From Pyrinomonadaceae bacterium (GTDB lineage: Bacteria > Acidobacteriota > Blastocatellia > Pyrinomonadales > Pyrinomonadaceae): 64,000 bases of DNA. The DNA lies in assembly GCA_014380365.1 (NCBI GenBank), contig JACMJZ010000004.1, forward strand, positions 62,001-126,000, given 5' to 3'. Positions 32,279-40,460 of this stretch are shown piece after piece. Each line of letters begins with the position of its first letter. The stretch's first letter is position 1. The translations under genes and the position numbers were made by a program. The notes beneath the pieces were generated by a model. The model saw only the letters and a list, made by a program, of their open reading frames with translations, ran no database searches and was not told where the DNA came from.

Positions 32279-32773
32279 ATGCGACGCGCCATCTACCCCG
32301 GTTCATTCGATCCAGTTACCAACGGTCACCTGGACATCATCGAGCGAGGCTGCAAACTCTTCGACGAAATCATCATCGCCATTCTGGTGAACCCCGACAA
32401 ACAGCCCTTCTTCTCGATAGACGAACGACGGGAAATGCTGGGCGCAGTTCTCAAGACTATCGAGCGGGGAACCTGTGTTATTCAGGTCGATCATTTTCAG
32501 GGCCTGTTGGTTCACTATGCCCTGGCGCAAAAAGCCGACGCGATCGTGCGTGGAATTCGTGCTATTTCGGACTACGAATACGAATTGCAGATGGCGTTAA
32601 TGAATCGCCGGCTGGAGCCAAGCATCGAAACCGTTTTCATGATGCCAGCGGAGACTTACTCTTATGTGAGCTCGCGGCTGGTGAAGGAAGTGTTTCAGTT
32701 AGGCGGCGAACTGAAAGGCCTGGTTCCTCCTCTCGTCGAGGCGCGGATGAGAGATAAACTTGCAAGCGACTAG
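32279..32773 (+). CDS. coaD: Pantetheine-phosphate adenylyltransferase
   Basis: A 164-residue cytoplasmic enzyme that adenylates 4'-phosphopantetheine, the fourth step of coenzyme A synthesis. YPGSFDPVTNGHLDII at the N-terminus holds the nucleotidyltransferase TxGH-type motif, and YSYVSSRLVKEVF is the family's ISSTxVRE-type substrate-binding signature. Length is normal for the family. ATG start. It is divergent from metH and shares the ~345-base intergenic region with it. The segment just before the start (TTTACCATTTCCCG) looks like part of a repeat family also seen near ctaB. Confidence 0.95.
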   Translation: MRRAIYPGSFDPVTNGHLDIIERGCKLFDEIIIAILVNPDKQPFFSIDERREMLGAVLKTIERGTCVIQVDHFQGLLVHYALAQKADAIVRGIRAISDYEYELQMALMNRRLEPSIETVFMMPAETYSYVSSRLVKEVFQLGGELKGLVPPLVEARMRDKLASD

Positions 32774-32826
32774 GGCTTGGGCGAGTTCCTCAGCAGCCTG
32801 TTAGTGGTACTGATAACGACAAAAAT

Positions 32827-34050
32827 ATGATGACCAAACCCGCGAGCTCCTCGTTTCACGAATCCGCCAACGTTTCGAAAATGCAGGCGTCGTCGACGCT
32901 GGCAGCGATGCAGGCGGCCGAAGCATTGCGGGCTGCGGGTGTCACCGTTTTCGATTTCGGCGCGGGCGAGCCGGACTTTGATACGCCGGACAACATCAAG
33001 CGAGCCGCTGAAGAAGCGATGCGCTCGGGCAAGACGAAGTACACGCCGACGGGGGGCACACGACTCGTTCAGCAGGCGATCATCGATTTTTATGAACGTG
33101 AGTTTGGCGCGGTCTACCAGCGGAGCGAGGTGATGGCCACTTCGGGTGGGAAGCAGGCGATCTTCAATGCGGTAGTGAGCCTGATCAATCCCGGCGACGA
33201 GGTTTTGATTGCCAAGCCCTACTGGGTGACTTTCCCCGAGGTTGTCGTTTTCGCGGGCGGCACTCCGGTTTATATCGAAACCGAAGAGACCGGATTTCTA
33301 TTGAACGCGGAACAGGTCGAACGTGCTATTACCCCGCGCACGAAATTAATTATTCTCAACTCGCCCTCGAATCCTTCAGGGCGAGTAATTCCGCCGCAGG
33401 AATTCGAACGCATCATGGAAGTTCTTGTGAAGCGCGGCGTGCATGTGATTTCTGACGAATGCTACCTGCGTTATGTTTACCCACCCGCCGAGGTCTTCAG
33501 CGCAGCTTCACTCCCGGCCGAACTGCGTAGCCGTCTCTGTATCGCCGGGTCATTCTCCAAGACATATGCCATGACGGGATGGCGCATGGGTTACGCGTTG
33601 GCTTCGCCGGACTGGACCAAGGCAATGCTAAAGGTGCAGGGTCATTCAACGAGCAACGCAAACTCGATTGCCCAGAGCGCGGCGGTGGAAGCACTCAACG
33701 GCTCCCAGGATTCAGTGACGGCGATGTTGAGCGAGTACACCCGACGGCGTGGCTGGCTTCTGGCGGCGCTTGCTGAGATTCCGGGGATAACATGCAACGA
33801 ACCGGAGGGGGCGTTCTACGCCTTTCCCAGTATCAAAGGTTTGCTCGGCGGTGAGCTAAAGACTTCGGGTGAGTTTGCCCAGCGGCTGATTGAAGAAGAG
33901 CAGACGGTCGTGACCGATGGCGCAGGTTTCGGCGCCGAAGGGTACTTACGAATTTCCTACGCTACCTCAATGAAGCAGCTCCAGGAAGGACTCCTTCGGA
34001 TAAAGAGATTCGTCGAGAGACTGGACCAAAAAGCAGAAGCCCGACCGTGA
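32827..34050 (+). CDS. Class I pyridoxal-phosphate aminotransferase, aspartate type
   Basis: A 407-residue fold-type I aminotransferase. SFSKTYAMTGWRMGYA carries the Schiff-base lysine near 243 and the phosphate-binding Arg. NSPSNPSGRVI and the terminal LRISYATS (substrate Arg) are also typical. The pattern FGAGEPDFDTP at the N-terminus places it in the 1-beta aspartate/prephenate-type subgroup. The likely reaction is aspartate plus 2-oxoglutarate to oxaloacetate plus glutamate, but prephenate is an alternative. It lies 53 bases after coaD on the same strand. Its final residues (AEARP) and stop fall in a palindromic repeat that begins near 34033. Confidence 0.88.
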   Translation: MMTKPASSSFHESANVSKMQASSTLAAMQAAEALRAAGVTVFDFGAGEPDFDTPDNIKRAAEEAMRSGKTKYTPTGGTRLVQQAIIDFYEREFGAVYQRSEVMATSGGKQAIFNAVVSLINPGDEVLIAKPYWVTFPEVVVFAGGTPVYIETEETGFLLNAEQVERAITPRTKLIILNSPSNPSGRVIPPQEFERIMEVLVKRGVHVISDECYLRYVYPPAEVFSAASLPAELRSRLCIAGSFSKTYAMTGWRMGYALASPDWTKAMLKVQGHSTSNANSIAQSAAVEALNGSQDSVTAMLSEYTRRRGWLLAALAEIPGITCNEPEGAFYAFPSIKGLLGGELKTSGEFAQRLIEEEQTVVTDGAGFGAEGYLRISYATSMKQLQEGLLRIKRFVERLDQKAEARP

Positions 34051-34170
34051 GGGAGGGCTCTCTTTGTTTGAGCCTGCTGGGGAGTCTTATCTCCTGAGCC
34101 CTTGCTGACGCGCGGGCTTCCGCTTGGAGCGGGCTTCCGCTCGCATAAGCGCCGTCCGTAAGGGAAGGCT
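34033..34170. repeat. GCAGAAGCCCGACCGTGAGG repeat, family C (copy 2)
   Basis: The left part GCAGAAGCCCGACCGTGAGG is matched further on by CCTTGCTGACGCGCGGGCTT and by variants to ~34170 (CGTCCGTAAGGGAAGG). It resembles 25272-25340. The element supplies the last codons and TGA stop of the aminotransferase gene. Confidence 0.75.
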
Positions 34171-34181
34171 TAAACAAAAAC

Positions 34182-34216
34182 AAAGGGCGGCGACTAAGAA
34201 AGTCGCCGCCCTTTTT
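34182..34216. terminator. Bidirectional intrinsic terminator
   Basis: A 13-base-pair stem (AAGGGCGGCGACT with its complement, AAGAA loop) is followed by CTTTTTGG on the plus strand and preceded by AAACAAA runs, which become T-rich on the minus strand. It lies between the convergent aminotransferase and TonB-domain genes and can end both transcripts. Confidence 0.9.
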
Positions 34217-34235
34217 GGTTTCCCTGGAGTAATCG

Positions 34236-35744
34236 TTAGTAAAGATTGAAGCTGTATTCCAGTTGAATATGCATTGAGACTGCGCGGCCATCCTTCGTAG
34301 CCGGAACAAACTTAATGTTCCTCGCCGCGGCGATTGCCCTCTCGGTCAACCCGTTCGGAAGTCCCGACACGGCCTTAATACTGCTGACCTGACCGCCGGA
34401 GGTAAATATAGCGCGCAAGACAACTGTTCCTTGTACCTGGTTCTTGCGAGCGTCTTCCGTGTAATTCGGCTCCGGCTTTGAAATCACGCGAGCTTTCGTG
34501 CTCACCTCTCTACCACTAAAAACTCGATTGTAGTCGGTGCCGCCACCGCCACCGCCCGGTCCGCCACCACCGTCGTTACGATCGCCTCCGCCGACGTTAC
34601 CGCCGCGCCCCGGCCCAAGACCGCCGCCTTCGCCCGGTCCCATTCCTCCGCCTGTTCCGGTACCCATGCCATTACCCTTGCCGGAGCCGGATGATGGATC
34701 GTTGCTCTTGGAATCGCGCAGACCGTATGGCAGCAAACGCGCATCAGGTGGAATCAGCATCGGATCTCCAACTAGAGTTGCGGCCACTGGCAACGCGGGG
34801 TTAAGAATCCTGGGAGGCTTCGGATCTGGCGCCACCACCTGGGGAACGGTCAAAGATGCTTGTGGAGTCTTTCCATGCGATGCTGGCTTCGGATCCTCGC
34901 GACCGCCGCCGCCGCCGCCGCCGGCTTTCTCCTGCTTGGGTTTGCTTCCGCCACCCTTGCCTTTGGCGAGTCCAGCCGTGCCTTCGTCAGGCGTCGGCAT
35001 TTCGGCCGGAATATCAACCATACTCTCTAAGATGAGCTGCTCTTCCTTCGCCGCCTGTGCCAAATCCAGCCGTACCTCGAACTTATCCAGCAGAATGACT
35101 CCAATGATCGCGGCAATCATAATCACCAGCGCACTCAGCACACCGGTTGCGACGTTAGGCTGGGAAAGAACACTCCAGCTCGCCTGGCTATAACCAACTA
35201 CCCCGCGCTTCGTAAACCCAAATGGATCTTTCTTGAATTCAGGCCACGTCAGTTCAGATTCATGAGCCACTCCCTTTATCGCGTCGACCAAACGAGAAAT
35301 CAGTCCCGCGTCGTCCAAAAAGGTCAAATGAAACTCGCCGCGTGGCACCATCGCCATGCTACCCCCGGCTGCCGCTGCGGCCATCATGGGTGCCTGGACG
35401 TTCATCGGCTCGCTGACCGGAGGCGGCGCACTCATGGGTATTTCCGGCTCGGCGACTGCGGCGTTTAAGGGGGTGCCATCCACCGGACAAAAGCTGAACT
35501 TGTCCGCAAACTCTTCTTTGCATGTGGAGCAAAACTTCATCGTTACTACCTCTTTGTGGCTTGGGGGTGACAGTACGGAGTCGGCCGTTTCTGCGCTTCC
35601 AAACTCCATATAATAACTGTTTACGACTCGCTGATCGAGAGTTTTTGACGGCTCGGGAGCAATCCAGCGTTCCAGCAGATTCTTCAGATCATCTTCTGAA
35701 ACGAACTTGTCGCCGGGCTCTCCGGAACCAATGTTACTGCTCAT
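34236..35744 (-). CDS. Zinc-ribbon, membrane-spanning TonB-domain protein
   Basis: A 502-residue protein with an unusual layout. Residues 1-70 are soluble and helical (EDDLKNLLERWIAPEPSKTL). A zinc ribbon follows at ~71-90 (FCSTCKEEF, then FCPVDG). One transmembrane helix lies near 205-225 (VLSALVIMIAAIIGVILLD). A long Gly/Lys/Pro-rich periplasmic spacer with several poly-Gly runs follows, then a C-terminal TonB-like domain (PEPNYTEDARKNQVQGTVVL) that usually contacts outer-membrane receptors. The start is at ATG 35744, one base after the sigma factor stop, so the two genes are translationally coupled. Its N-terminus may act on the sigma factor; that is inference. A longer ATG upstream lies within the sigma gene. 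Confidence 0.8.
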   Translation of the reverse strand: MSSNIGSGEPGDKFVSEDDLKNLLERWIAPEPSKTLDQRVVNSYYMEFGSAETADSVLSPPSHKEVVTMKFCSTCKEEFADKFSFCPVDGTPLNAAVAEPEIPMSAPPPVSEPMNVQAPMMAAAAAGGSMAMVPRGEFHLTFLDDAGLISRLVDAIKGVAHESELTWPEFKKDPFGFTKRGVVGYSQASWSVLSQPNVATGVLSALVIMIAAIIGVILLDKFEVRLDLAQAAKEEQLILESMVDIPAEMPTPDEGTAGLAKGKGGGSKPKQEKAGGGGGGGREDPKPASHGKTPQASLTVPQVVAPDPKPPRILNPALPVAATLVGDPMLIPPDARLLPYGLRDSKSNDPSSGSGKGNGMGTGTGGGMGPGEGGGLGPGRGGNVGGGDRNDGGGGPGGGGGGTDYNRVFSGREVSTKARVISKPEPNYTEDARKNQVQGTVVLRAIFTSGGQVSSIKAVSGLPNGLTERAIAAARNIKFVPATKDGRAVSMHIQLEYSFNLY

Positions 35745-35745
35745 A

Positions 35746-36333
35746 TCAAGCCCTCTCCAAACTAACAAGTTCCCGATTAGTATTCAAATAGGGCTGGAGC
35801 GCGGATCTTAGCCGCTCCCGCGCCCGGTATAGTCGGGCTTTAACCGCTCCGACATCCGTGTCGACCATGCTCGCAATTTCGCTTAGCGAGAGGCCTTCGT
35901 ATTCAAAAAGAACCAGCGCCTCGCGTTGCAGCGGTGATAAACTTGCCACCGCCTCCTGAACTTTCAAAGAGAGCTCCTGGTCTAGCAAGTAATCCAGAGG
36001 CTCTGAACTCACCGCAAAAAACTTATCGTCATCGAGATCGTCCATCCCCGACTCCTTACCCAGTTTCCGCAGCTGCTTGAGCCAAAGGTTCCGCGCAGCC
36101 GAAAAGAGATACGTTCGCAAGGACGCGCGACCGGGGATAAAGTTGCCCGGCTTCCTCATCAGGCTCAGGAAACAATCATGGGTGATGTCCTCGGCCATTT
36201 CCACACTTCCCGAAATTCTGTATGTAAAACGGAATACGTGGTCACGATGTCGTTCATATAACTCGAGGAAAGCGGCTCGGTCACCAGCTCCTGCCCTTTG
36301 AAGCAAAAGTTCTTCTGTAGTTGTCTCTGGCAA
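35746..36333 (-). CDS. ECF sigma factor (RpoE-like)
   Basis: A 195-residue extracytoplasmic-function sigma-70 factor. Region 2 (FLELYERHRDHVFRFTYRI, then MAEDITHDCFLSLM) recognises the -10 box. Region 4 (SLSPLQREALVLFEYEGLSL, then DTDVGAVKARLYRARERLR) recognises the -35 box. It directs RNA polymerase to a stress or envelope regulon. The frame opens at TTG with no strong ribosome site, so the true start is not settled. The next gene, a zinc-ribbon/TonB protein, starts one base after this stop and may hold the anti-sigma function, since no separate anti-sigma gene is present. Confidence 0.92.
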   Translation of the reverse strand: MPETTTEELLLQRAGAGDRAAFLELYERHRDHVFRFTYRISGSVEMAEDITHDCFLSLMRKPGNFIPGRASLRTYLFSAARNLWLKQLRKLGKESGMDDLDDDKFFAVSSEPLDYLLDQELSLKVQEAVASLSPLQREALVLFEYEGLSLSEIASMVDTDVGAVKARLYRARERLRSALQPYLNTNRELVSLERA

Positions 36334-36651
36334 TCAGCGCTCGATTCTGTAGGAATCGCTTCCTACTAGTATTACCGCCAAACTCCTAAAGGATACTCTG
36401 TTCCTCCAAACTTTTGGCTCCTGCTGCTATTTTCAAACACCGACCGTCGGAAAGTTTGAAGTCTGCCGGTGATGGAACTGGCCACCCACATGGTTCCGGG
36501 CGGGCTAATACTATTCAAACCACGGCCTTGGATGCATTTAGAGGCCAAACGGTTGACGGGCAAATATCGCGCATCTAAGATGTTTGCTCCCCTCGGTTCC
36601 TAATCCGAAAATAGTATCAAATCGATTTAGAATAAGGCCGTGTTTTAGCTT
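36334..36651. other. Intergenic region between sigma factor and M16-like gene
   Basis: 318 bases between divergent genes. A 63-codon minus-strand frame (36372-36563) has no homology signal and is not called. AT-rich stretches near 36600-36650 may hold promoters but no convincing box pair is seen. Nothing else is supported. Confidence 0.6.
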
Positions 36652-38073
36652 ATGAGCTACAAATCACTAAAGGATTTCCTAACGAAACCACTTATTACTC
36701 TTTGTTTATTAGCCGCTCTGCACACGTCCGCAATGGCTCAACTTTCCGTCGCACCCGAGCGAACCCGCCTTCTTAACGAGTTGCAAGTCCTGCTGGCGCC
36801 CAGTCCCGGAGGGCAAGATGTGCTCGTCAAACTGCGCGTTCACAGCGGCGCCGCCTTTGACCTGGCTGGCAAAGCGGGAACCATGGCCTTGCTGGGCGAT
36901 TTGCTCTTTCCAGACCCAGACACGCGCGAGTATTTCACTGACGAAATGCAAGGCCGCCTGGCTGTTGCTACGGACTACGACTCAATAACGATCACGATGC
37001 AGGGTCGTGCGCGAGACTTTGAGCGGATCATAGAGATTCTGCGCAACGCGTTGGTCACTACGCCGTTGACTCCTGCAAATGTATCGAAGGCGCGGGAGGT
37101 TCGAACGAAGATTATTAAGGAAACCAGCGTTTTGCCCGCAGCCGTTGCTGACCGCGCCATCGCCGCTCGACTTTTCGGCGATTTCCCTTATGGACGACCT
37201 TATAGCGGCACAGTTGAGTCGCTCGAGCGGGTGGAGCGAGCGGATGTCATGCAGGCGCGGGAGCGTTTCCTCAACCCCAACAATTCGAGTCTGGTCATTG
37301 TGGGAGACGTGCAACCGGGCAGGGCGCGCCGAGCGCTTCGCCAACTCCTGGGCACCTGGCGAAAAAGTGAACTCATCGTACCCTCAACTTTTAAGCAGCC
37401 ATCCTTGCCCGATTCACGCACGTTGGTGATTAACGGACCCGCCGACCAGAGTGTGGAAATCAGACTGGCTGTGCGTGGTTTTGCTCGTTCGGATCCGGAT
37501 GCAACTGCGGCGACCCTGCTTGCCAGCGTGGCTCGCCAACGTTGGGAGAAGCTCCTCCCTGAGCTTACGCGCGGTCCGGTCTTCGTTAGACGAGATGCGT
37601 TTGCTCTGCCGGGGATGTTCGTAATGGGTGCAACAGTGGACAACTTGCTGGCAGGCAAAGCGCTGGCAACCGCGCGCGGAGTAGTTAAGTCGCTTGCCAG
37701 CGCTCCCGTCACCTCCGCCGAACTGGAGCAGGCCAAGAGCGAAGTGACCGTGGCGGCGAATAAAGAACGCGCCAAACCGGACGGACTCGCTGAGGCATGG
37801 CTGGATATCGAGGCGTACAAGCTTCCTTCAATAGAAGAACAAACGCGCGCGCTGACCGCCATCTCGCCCGATGATCTTCGCAGAGTGGCTGCGCGACTTG
37901 TGGATGAACGAGGCATTGCGTCTGTGGTCCTCGGTAACTCGGAACTACTTAAGACGCAGATCGAGCAATTGGGGAAAGTTGAAGTCATGGGAGAGATGGA
38001 ACCCAAGCCGGACACTAAACCGAGTCCAAGCGCGGTCTCGCCTCAAACAAAGCCGCTTTCCAAACCTGAGTAA
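36652..38073 (+). CDS. Degenerate M16-family (insulinase-like) protein
   Basis: A 473-residue exported protein: the signal peptide has hydrophobic core ITLCLLAALHTSAMA. Both halves have the M16 alpha/beta fold; FGDFPYGRPYSGTVESLERV and SLVIVGDVQPGRARRAL are family-typical helices and strands. The active-site HxxEH helix is absent: the equivalent segment reads AGKAGTMALLGDLLF, without His or Glu. It is therefore likely an inactive partner that needs a catalytic subunit, as in mitochondrial processing or two-subunit M16B pairs, but no active partner is next to it. The C-terminus is Pro/Ser-rich. ATG start. Confidence 0.82.
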   Translation: MSYKSLKDFLTKPLITLCLLAALHTSAMAQLSVAPERTRLLNELQVLLAPSPGGQDVLVKLRVHSGAAFDLAGKAGTMALLGDLLFPDPDTREYFTDEMQGRLAVATDYDSITITMQGRARDFERIIEILRNALVTTPLTPANVSKAREVRTKIIKETSVLPAAVADRAIAARLFGDFPYGRPYSGTVESLERVERADVMQARERFLNPNNSSLVIVGDVQPGRARRALRQLLGTWRKSELIVPSTFKQPSLPDSRTLVINGPADQSVEIRLAVRGFARSDPDATAATLLASVARQRWEKLLPELTRGPVFVRRDAFALPGMFVMGATVDNLLAGKALATARGVVKSLASAPVTSAELEQAKSEVTVAANKERAKPDGLAEAWLDIEAYKLPSIEEQTRALTAISPDDLRRVAARLVDERGIASVVLGNSELLKTQIEQLGKVEVMGEMEPKPDTKPSPSAVSPQTKPLSKPE

Positions 38074-38129
38074 TCACAAATCATTCGCAATCTGCTTGCA
38101 ACCACATCGCTACCCACAACCGGTTAACT

Positions 38130-38858
38130 GTGTCTGAGAACGAAAGCGCCACGACGAAGACTGAACAAGCGCGTCGCGTTCGCGAGATGTTTGCGACCAT
38201 CGCTGCGCGTTACGATCTTTTAAATCATTTGCTTTCCGGCAACATCGATAAGCGATGGAGACGGTTGGTCGCTAAGATCCTCTATCAAGGGTTGCCCCTG
38301 GAAAGTCGAATCTTAGATGTGGCGTGCGGCACGGGTGACCTTTCGCTGACGCTATCTGAAAGCGGCGAGGCCCGAATTGTCGGCTTGGACTTTTGCCGGC
38401 CAATGTTGGATATCGCGGCGGCGAAGAGTTTGAAGCGTGGTGCGAAAGTTCCATTCATTGAGGGAGACGCCCTCGCTCTTCCGTTTCAGGATCGCTCTTT
38501 TGACAGCGTGACGATCGCGTTTGGACTCCGGAATTTAGCAAGTGTTGAATCAGGGTTGTGCGAGTTGTTGCGGGTGTTGAGACCGGGCGGCCGAGTTGCT
38601 GTACTTGAGTTTTCGAAACCCAGGTACGCGATTTTCAGAGGACTCTTCAAAGTCTACTTCACGAAGCTGCTGCCGTTCGTGGGCGGTTTGATAAGTGGTT
38701 CAAGGGGTGCTTACCAGTATTTGCCGGATTCGGTTTCGCGCTTCCCTGATCAAAAGGAGTTGGCGTCCCTGATGAAGAACGCAGGGTTCGAGGAGGTTAC
38801 TTACCAGAACCTAACTGGCGGAATTGCGGCGCTGCATCTTGGCCGCCGCCCGCATTAA
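38130..38858 (+). CDS. menG: Demethylmenaquinone methyltransferase
   Basis: A 242-residue class I SAM-dependent methyltransferase (UbiE/MenG family) that methylates demethylmenaquinone to menaquinone. Motif I is ILDVACGTGDLSLTL, a post-motif is FDSVTIAFGLRNL, and RVLRPGGRVAVLEFSKP is the family signature. The N-terminal ARRVREMFATIAARYDLLNH is also typical. GTG start. It lies downstream of the M16-like gene on the same strand, 56 bases away, and may be co-transcribed. It implies a menaquinone pool for the respiratory complex in this window. A ubiquinone role is less likely in this lineage but not excluded by sequence. Confidence 0.92.
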   Translation: MSENESATTKTEQARRVREMFATIAARYDLLNHLLSGNIDKRWRRLVAKILYQGLPLESRILDVACGTGDLSLTLSESGEARIVGLDFCRPMLDIAAAKSLKRGAKVPFIEGDALALPFQDRSFDSVTIAFGLRNLASVESGLCELLRVLRPGGRVAVLEFSKPRYAIFRGLFKVYFTKLLPFVGGLISGSRGAYQYLPDSVSRFPDQKELASLMKNAGFEEVTYQNLTGGIAALHLGRRPH

Positions 38859-39224
38859 CAGGATTGGTTGCTATCGACTCTTCGCTGGCAACCATAAAGA
38901 GCGTAGCCCGGAGGATGGGCCTTGGGGAGCGCGCGGTTGTCGGGGCCACGCACTCATTTCGGTTTTCCTCACGGGCTATGTTCTTGTCTGCCTCCAACCC
39001 AACAATAGCTCCCTGCGTGGGTCAAGCATTCCTTTGCGTTCTTTGCGCGTCCTTTGCGCGCTTTGCGGTAAAGCCAGAACTGAAACCGCAAAGGCCGCAG
39101 AGTACTCGCAAAGGGCCGCCAGGAGAAACTCAACTCTCCAGGCGACTTCACCAACCGCTGACTGCTGCTATGTTACTATCCCAAGCGAATTCCATCTTCG
39201 TTCTTCCTTTAGGATCACGTCAGA
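38859..39224. other. Intergenic region with CCGCAAAGG repeat
   Basis: 366 bases between menG and the ABC permease gene, both on the plus strand. About 87 bases are a family B repeat (39031-39117). Open frames here (such as 38864-39343) run through the repeat and lack homology. The last ~60 bases (ATTCCATCTTCGTTCTTCC and AGGATC) carry a weak ribosome site for the next gene. Confidence 0.75.
39031..39117. repeat. CCGCAAAGG-type inverted repeat, family B (copy 3)
   Basis: The left arm has four CCTTTGCG/CTTTGCG units ending CTTTGCGGTAA. The right arm reads AAACCGCAAAGGCCGCAG, then CGCAAAGGGCCGCC. Members at 1621-1708 and 27311-27410 have the same design. It occupies the centre of the menG-permease gap. 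Confidence 0.85.
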
Positions 39225-40289
39225 GTGCGTTCAGTCTTCAAGCACAAAGCTCTTGCCACACTACGGCGGTTCGCGATTTTCCTGCTTGTTGTCTGGACTG
39301 TCGTCTCCCTCGTCACCTTGCTAATCGAACTTGTCCCGGGTGACCCAGCGGTTTCCGTCCTGGGTGAACAGGCGACGCCGGAACAGTTTGAACAGTTTCG
39401 TCAGAAGCATGGGCTCGATCGGCCCCCCTTCTTTTTTTCCTTCCCGCGCGACGCGCAAGAGACGCGACATTTTCAATGGCATGGAACCGACAACCGGTAC
39501 ACGGATTACTGGATCGCTCTTCTTCAGGGCGACATGGGGACATCCTTTCGTACGGACTGCCCAGTCGGCAAAGCGATCTTCCAGAATTGTTCCACCCCGG
39601 ATAACGCGCCGCTGACGCAAAAATTCGAAGCATTTCTGAACTCACGGTTTGGTTCCACAGTTCAACTTGCCGTCTCGTCTTTGATCATTGCAGTCCTCAT
39701 CGCGATTCCGCTCGGGGTGTTTGCCGGAAAGAACAAGGGAACATGGATGGACAATGTCGCTTCGGCGGTAGCCCTGATCGGCATAAGTCTGCCCAGTTTC
39801 GTTATTGGTCCCCTACTGGTTTACGTGTTTGCGGTAAAACTTAACCTGCTGCCTCCATCGGGAGGCTTCGATATGACCTACCTGATCTTGCCGGCGGTTA
39901 CGTTAGGCGCAGCTTTGTCGGCCATCCTAACTCGCATGGTGCGGTCATCGGTGATCGAAGAGCTGGGCGAAGACTACGTGCGCACAGCTCGCGCAAAAGG
40001 CCTCAGCGAGACGAAGGTGGTTTACAAACACGTTTTGAAAAACGGATTGATTCCGGTGGTTACGATTTTGGGTCTACAGCTCGGCGTCCTGCTCGCCGGC
40101 GCGATCATCACGGAAAAGATTTTTGGGTGGCCCGGTCTGGGCCTTCTCCTGGTGGATGACGGAATCGGCAAGCGCGACTATCGCGTGGTGCAGGGATGCG
40201 TGCTGGTGATTAGCATTACCTACATCGTGGCGAACATGCTAACGGACATGGTTTATCGTTGGCTGGATCCTCGCATCAGAATTCAGTGA
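39225..40289 (+). CDS. Oligopeptide/nickel-type ABC transporter permease (DppB-like)
   Basis: A 354-residue inner-membrane permease with six core helices. The N-terminal helix FAIFLLVVWTVVSLVTLLIE leads to the family sequence LVPGDPAVSVLG. The cytoplasmic coupling loop is EDYVRTARAKGLSETKVVYK, and KNGLIPVVTILGLQLG follows it. An extra periplasmic segment (~60-140) is longer than in DppB. GTG start with AGGA upstream. A DppC-like permease gene follows 171 bases later. No binding protein or ATPase gene is adjacent, so the substrate is unknown; peptides are the usual one. Confidence 0.88.
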   Translation: MRSVFKHKALATLRRFAIFLLVVWTVVSLVTLLIELVPGDPAVSVLGEQATPEQFEQFRQKHGLDRPPFFFSFPRDAQETRHFQWHGTDNRYTDYWIALLQGDMGTSFRTDCPVGKAIFQNCSTPDNAPLTQKFEAFLNSRFGSTVQLAVSSLIIAVLIAIPLGVFAGKNKGTWMDNVASAVALIGISLPSFVIGPLLVYVFAVKLNLLPPSGGFDMTYLILPAVTLGAALSAILTRMVRSSVIEELGEDYVRTARAKGLSETKVVYKHVLKNGLIPVVTILGLQLGVLLAGAIITEKIFGWPGLGLLLVDDGIGKRDYRVVQGCVLVISITYIVANMLTDMVYRWLDPRIRIQ

Positions 40290-40428
40290 CGAGTTATGAG
40301 TGAGCTGTCAAAGCCGATTTTCGATCTACTTCAGGAACTGAGGAAGATGCTCAATGGTTTACGCAGAAAATTGCAAGGCCGCTGAAAGAATGCACCAGAC
40401 ACCTGCGCACGGGGTTTCAGGGTATAGC

Positions 40429-40458
40429 TTGTCACTCGTCACTTGTCACTCGTCACTT
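40429..40458. repeat. Short direct repeat (GTCACTCGTCACTT)n
   Basis: Two and a half copies of a GTCACTCGTCACTT unit end two bases before the ATG of the second permease gene, so they crowd its ribosome-binding region. A similar short TCACTCATC series lies near 7085. Confidence 0.7.
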
Positions 40459-40460
40459 CT

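Noticed and set aside
36372-36563. 63-codon minus-strand frame between the sigma factor and the M16-like gene
   Set aside because: No ribosome-binding site, no recognisable domain and low-quality composition.
38824-39343. Two overlapping plus-strand frames after menG (up to 166 codons)
   Set aside because: They run through a CCGCAAAGG repeat and into the ABC permease gene in another frame; no homology signal.
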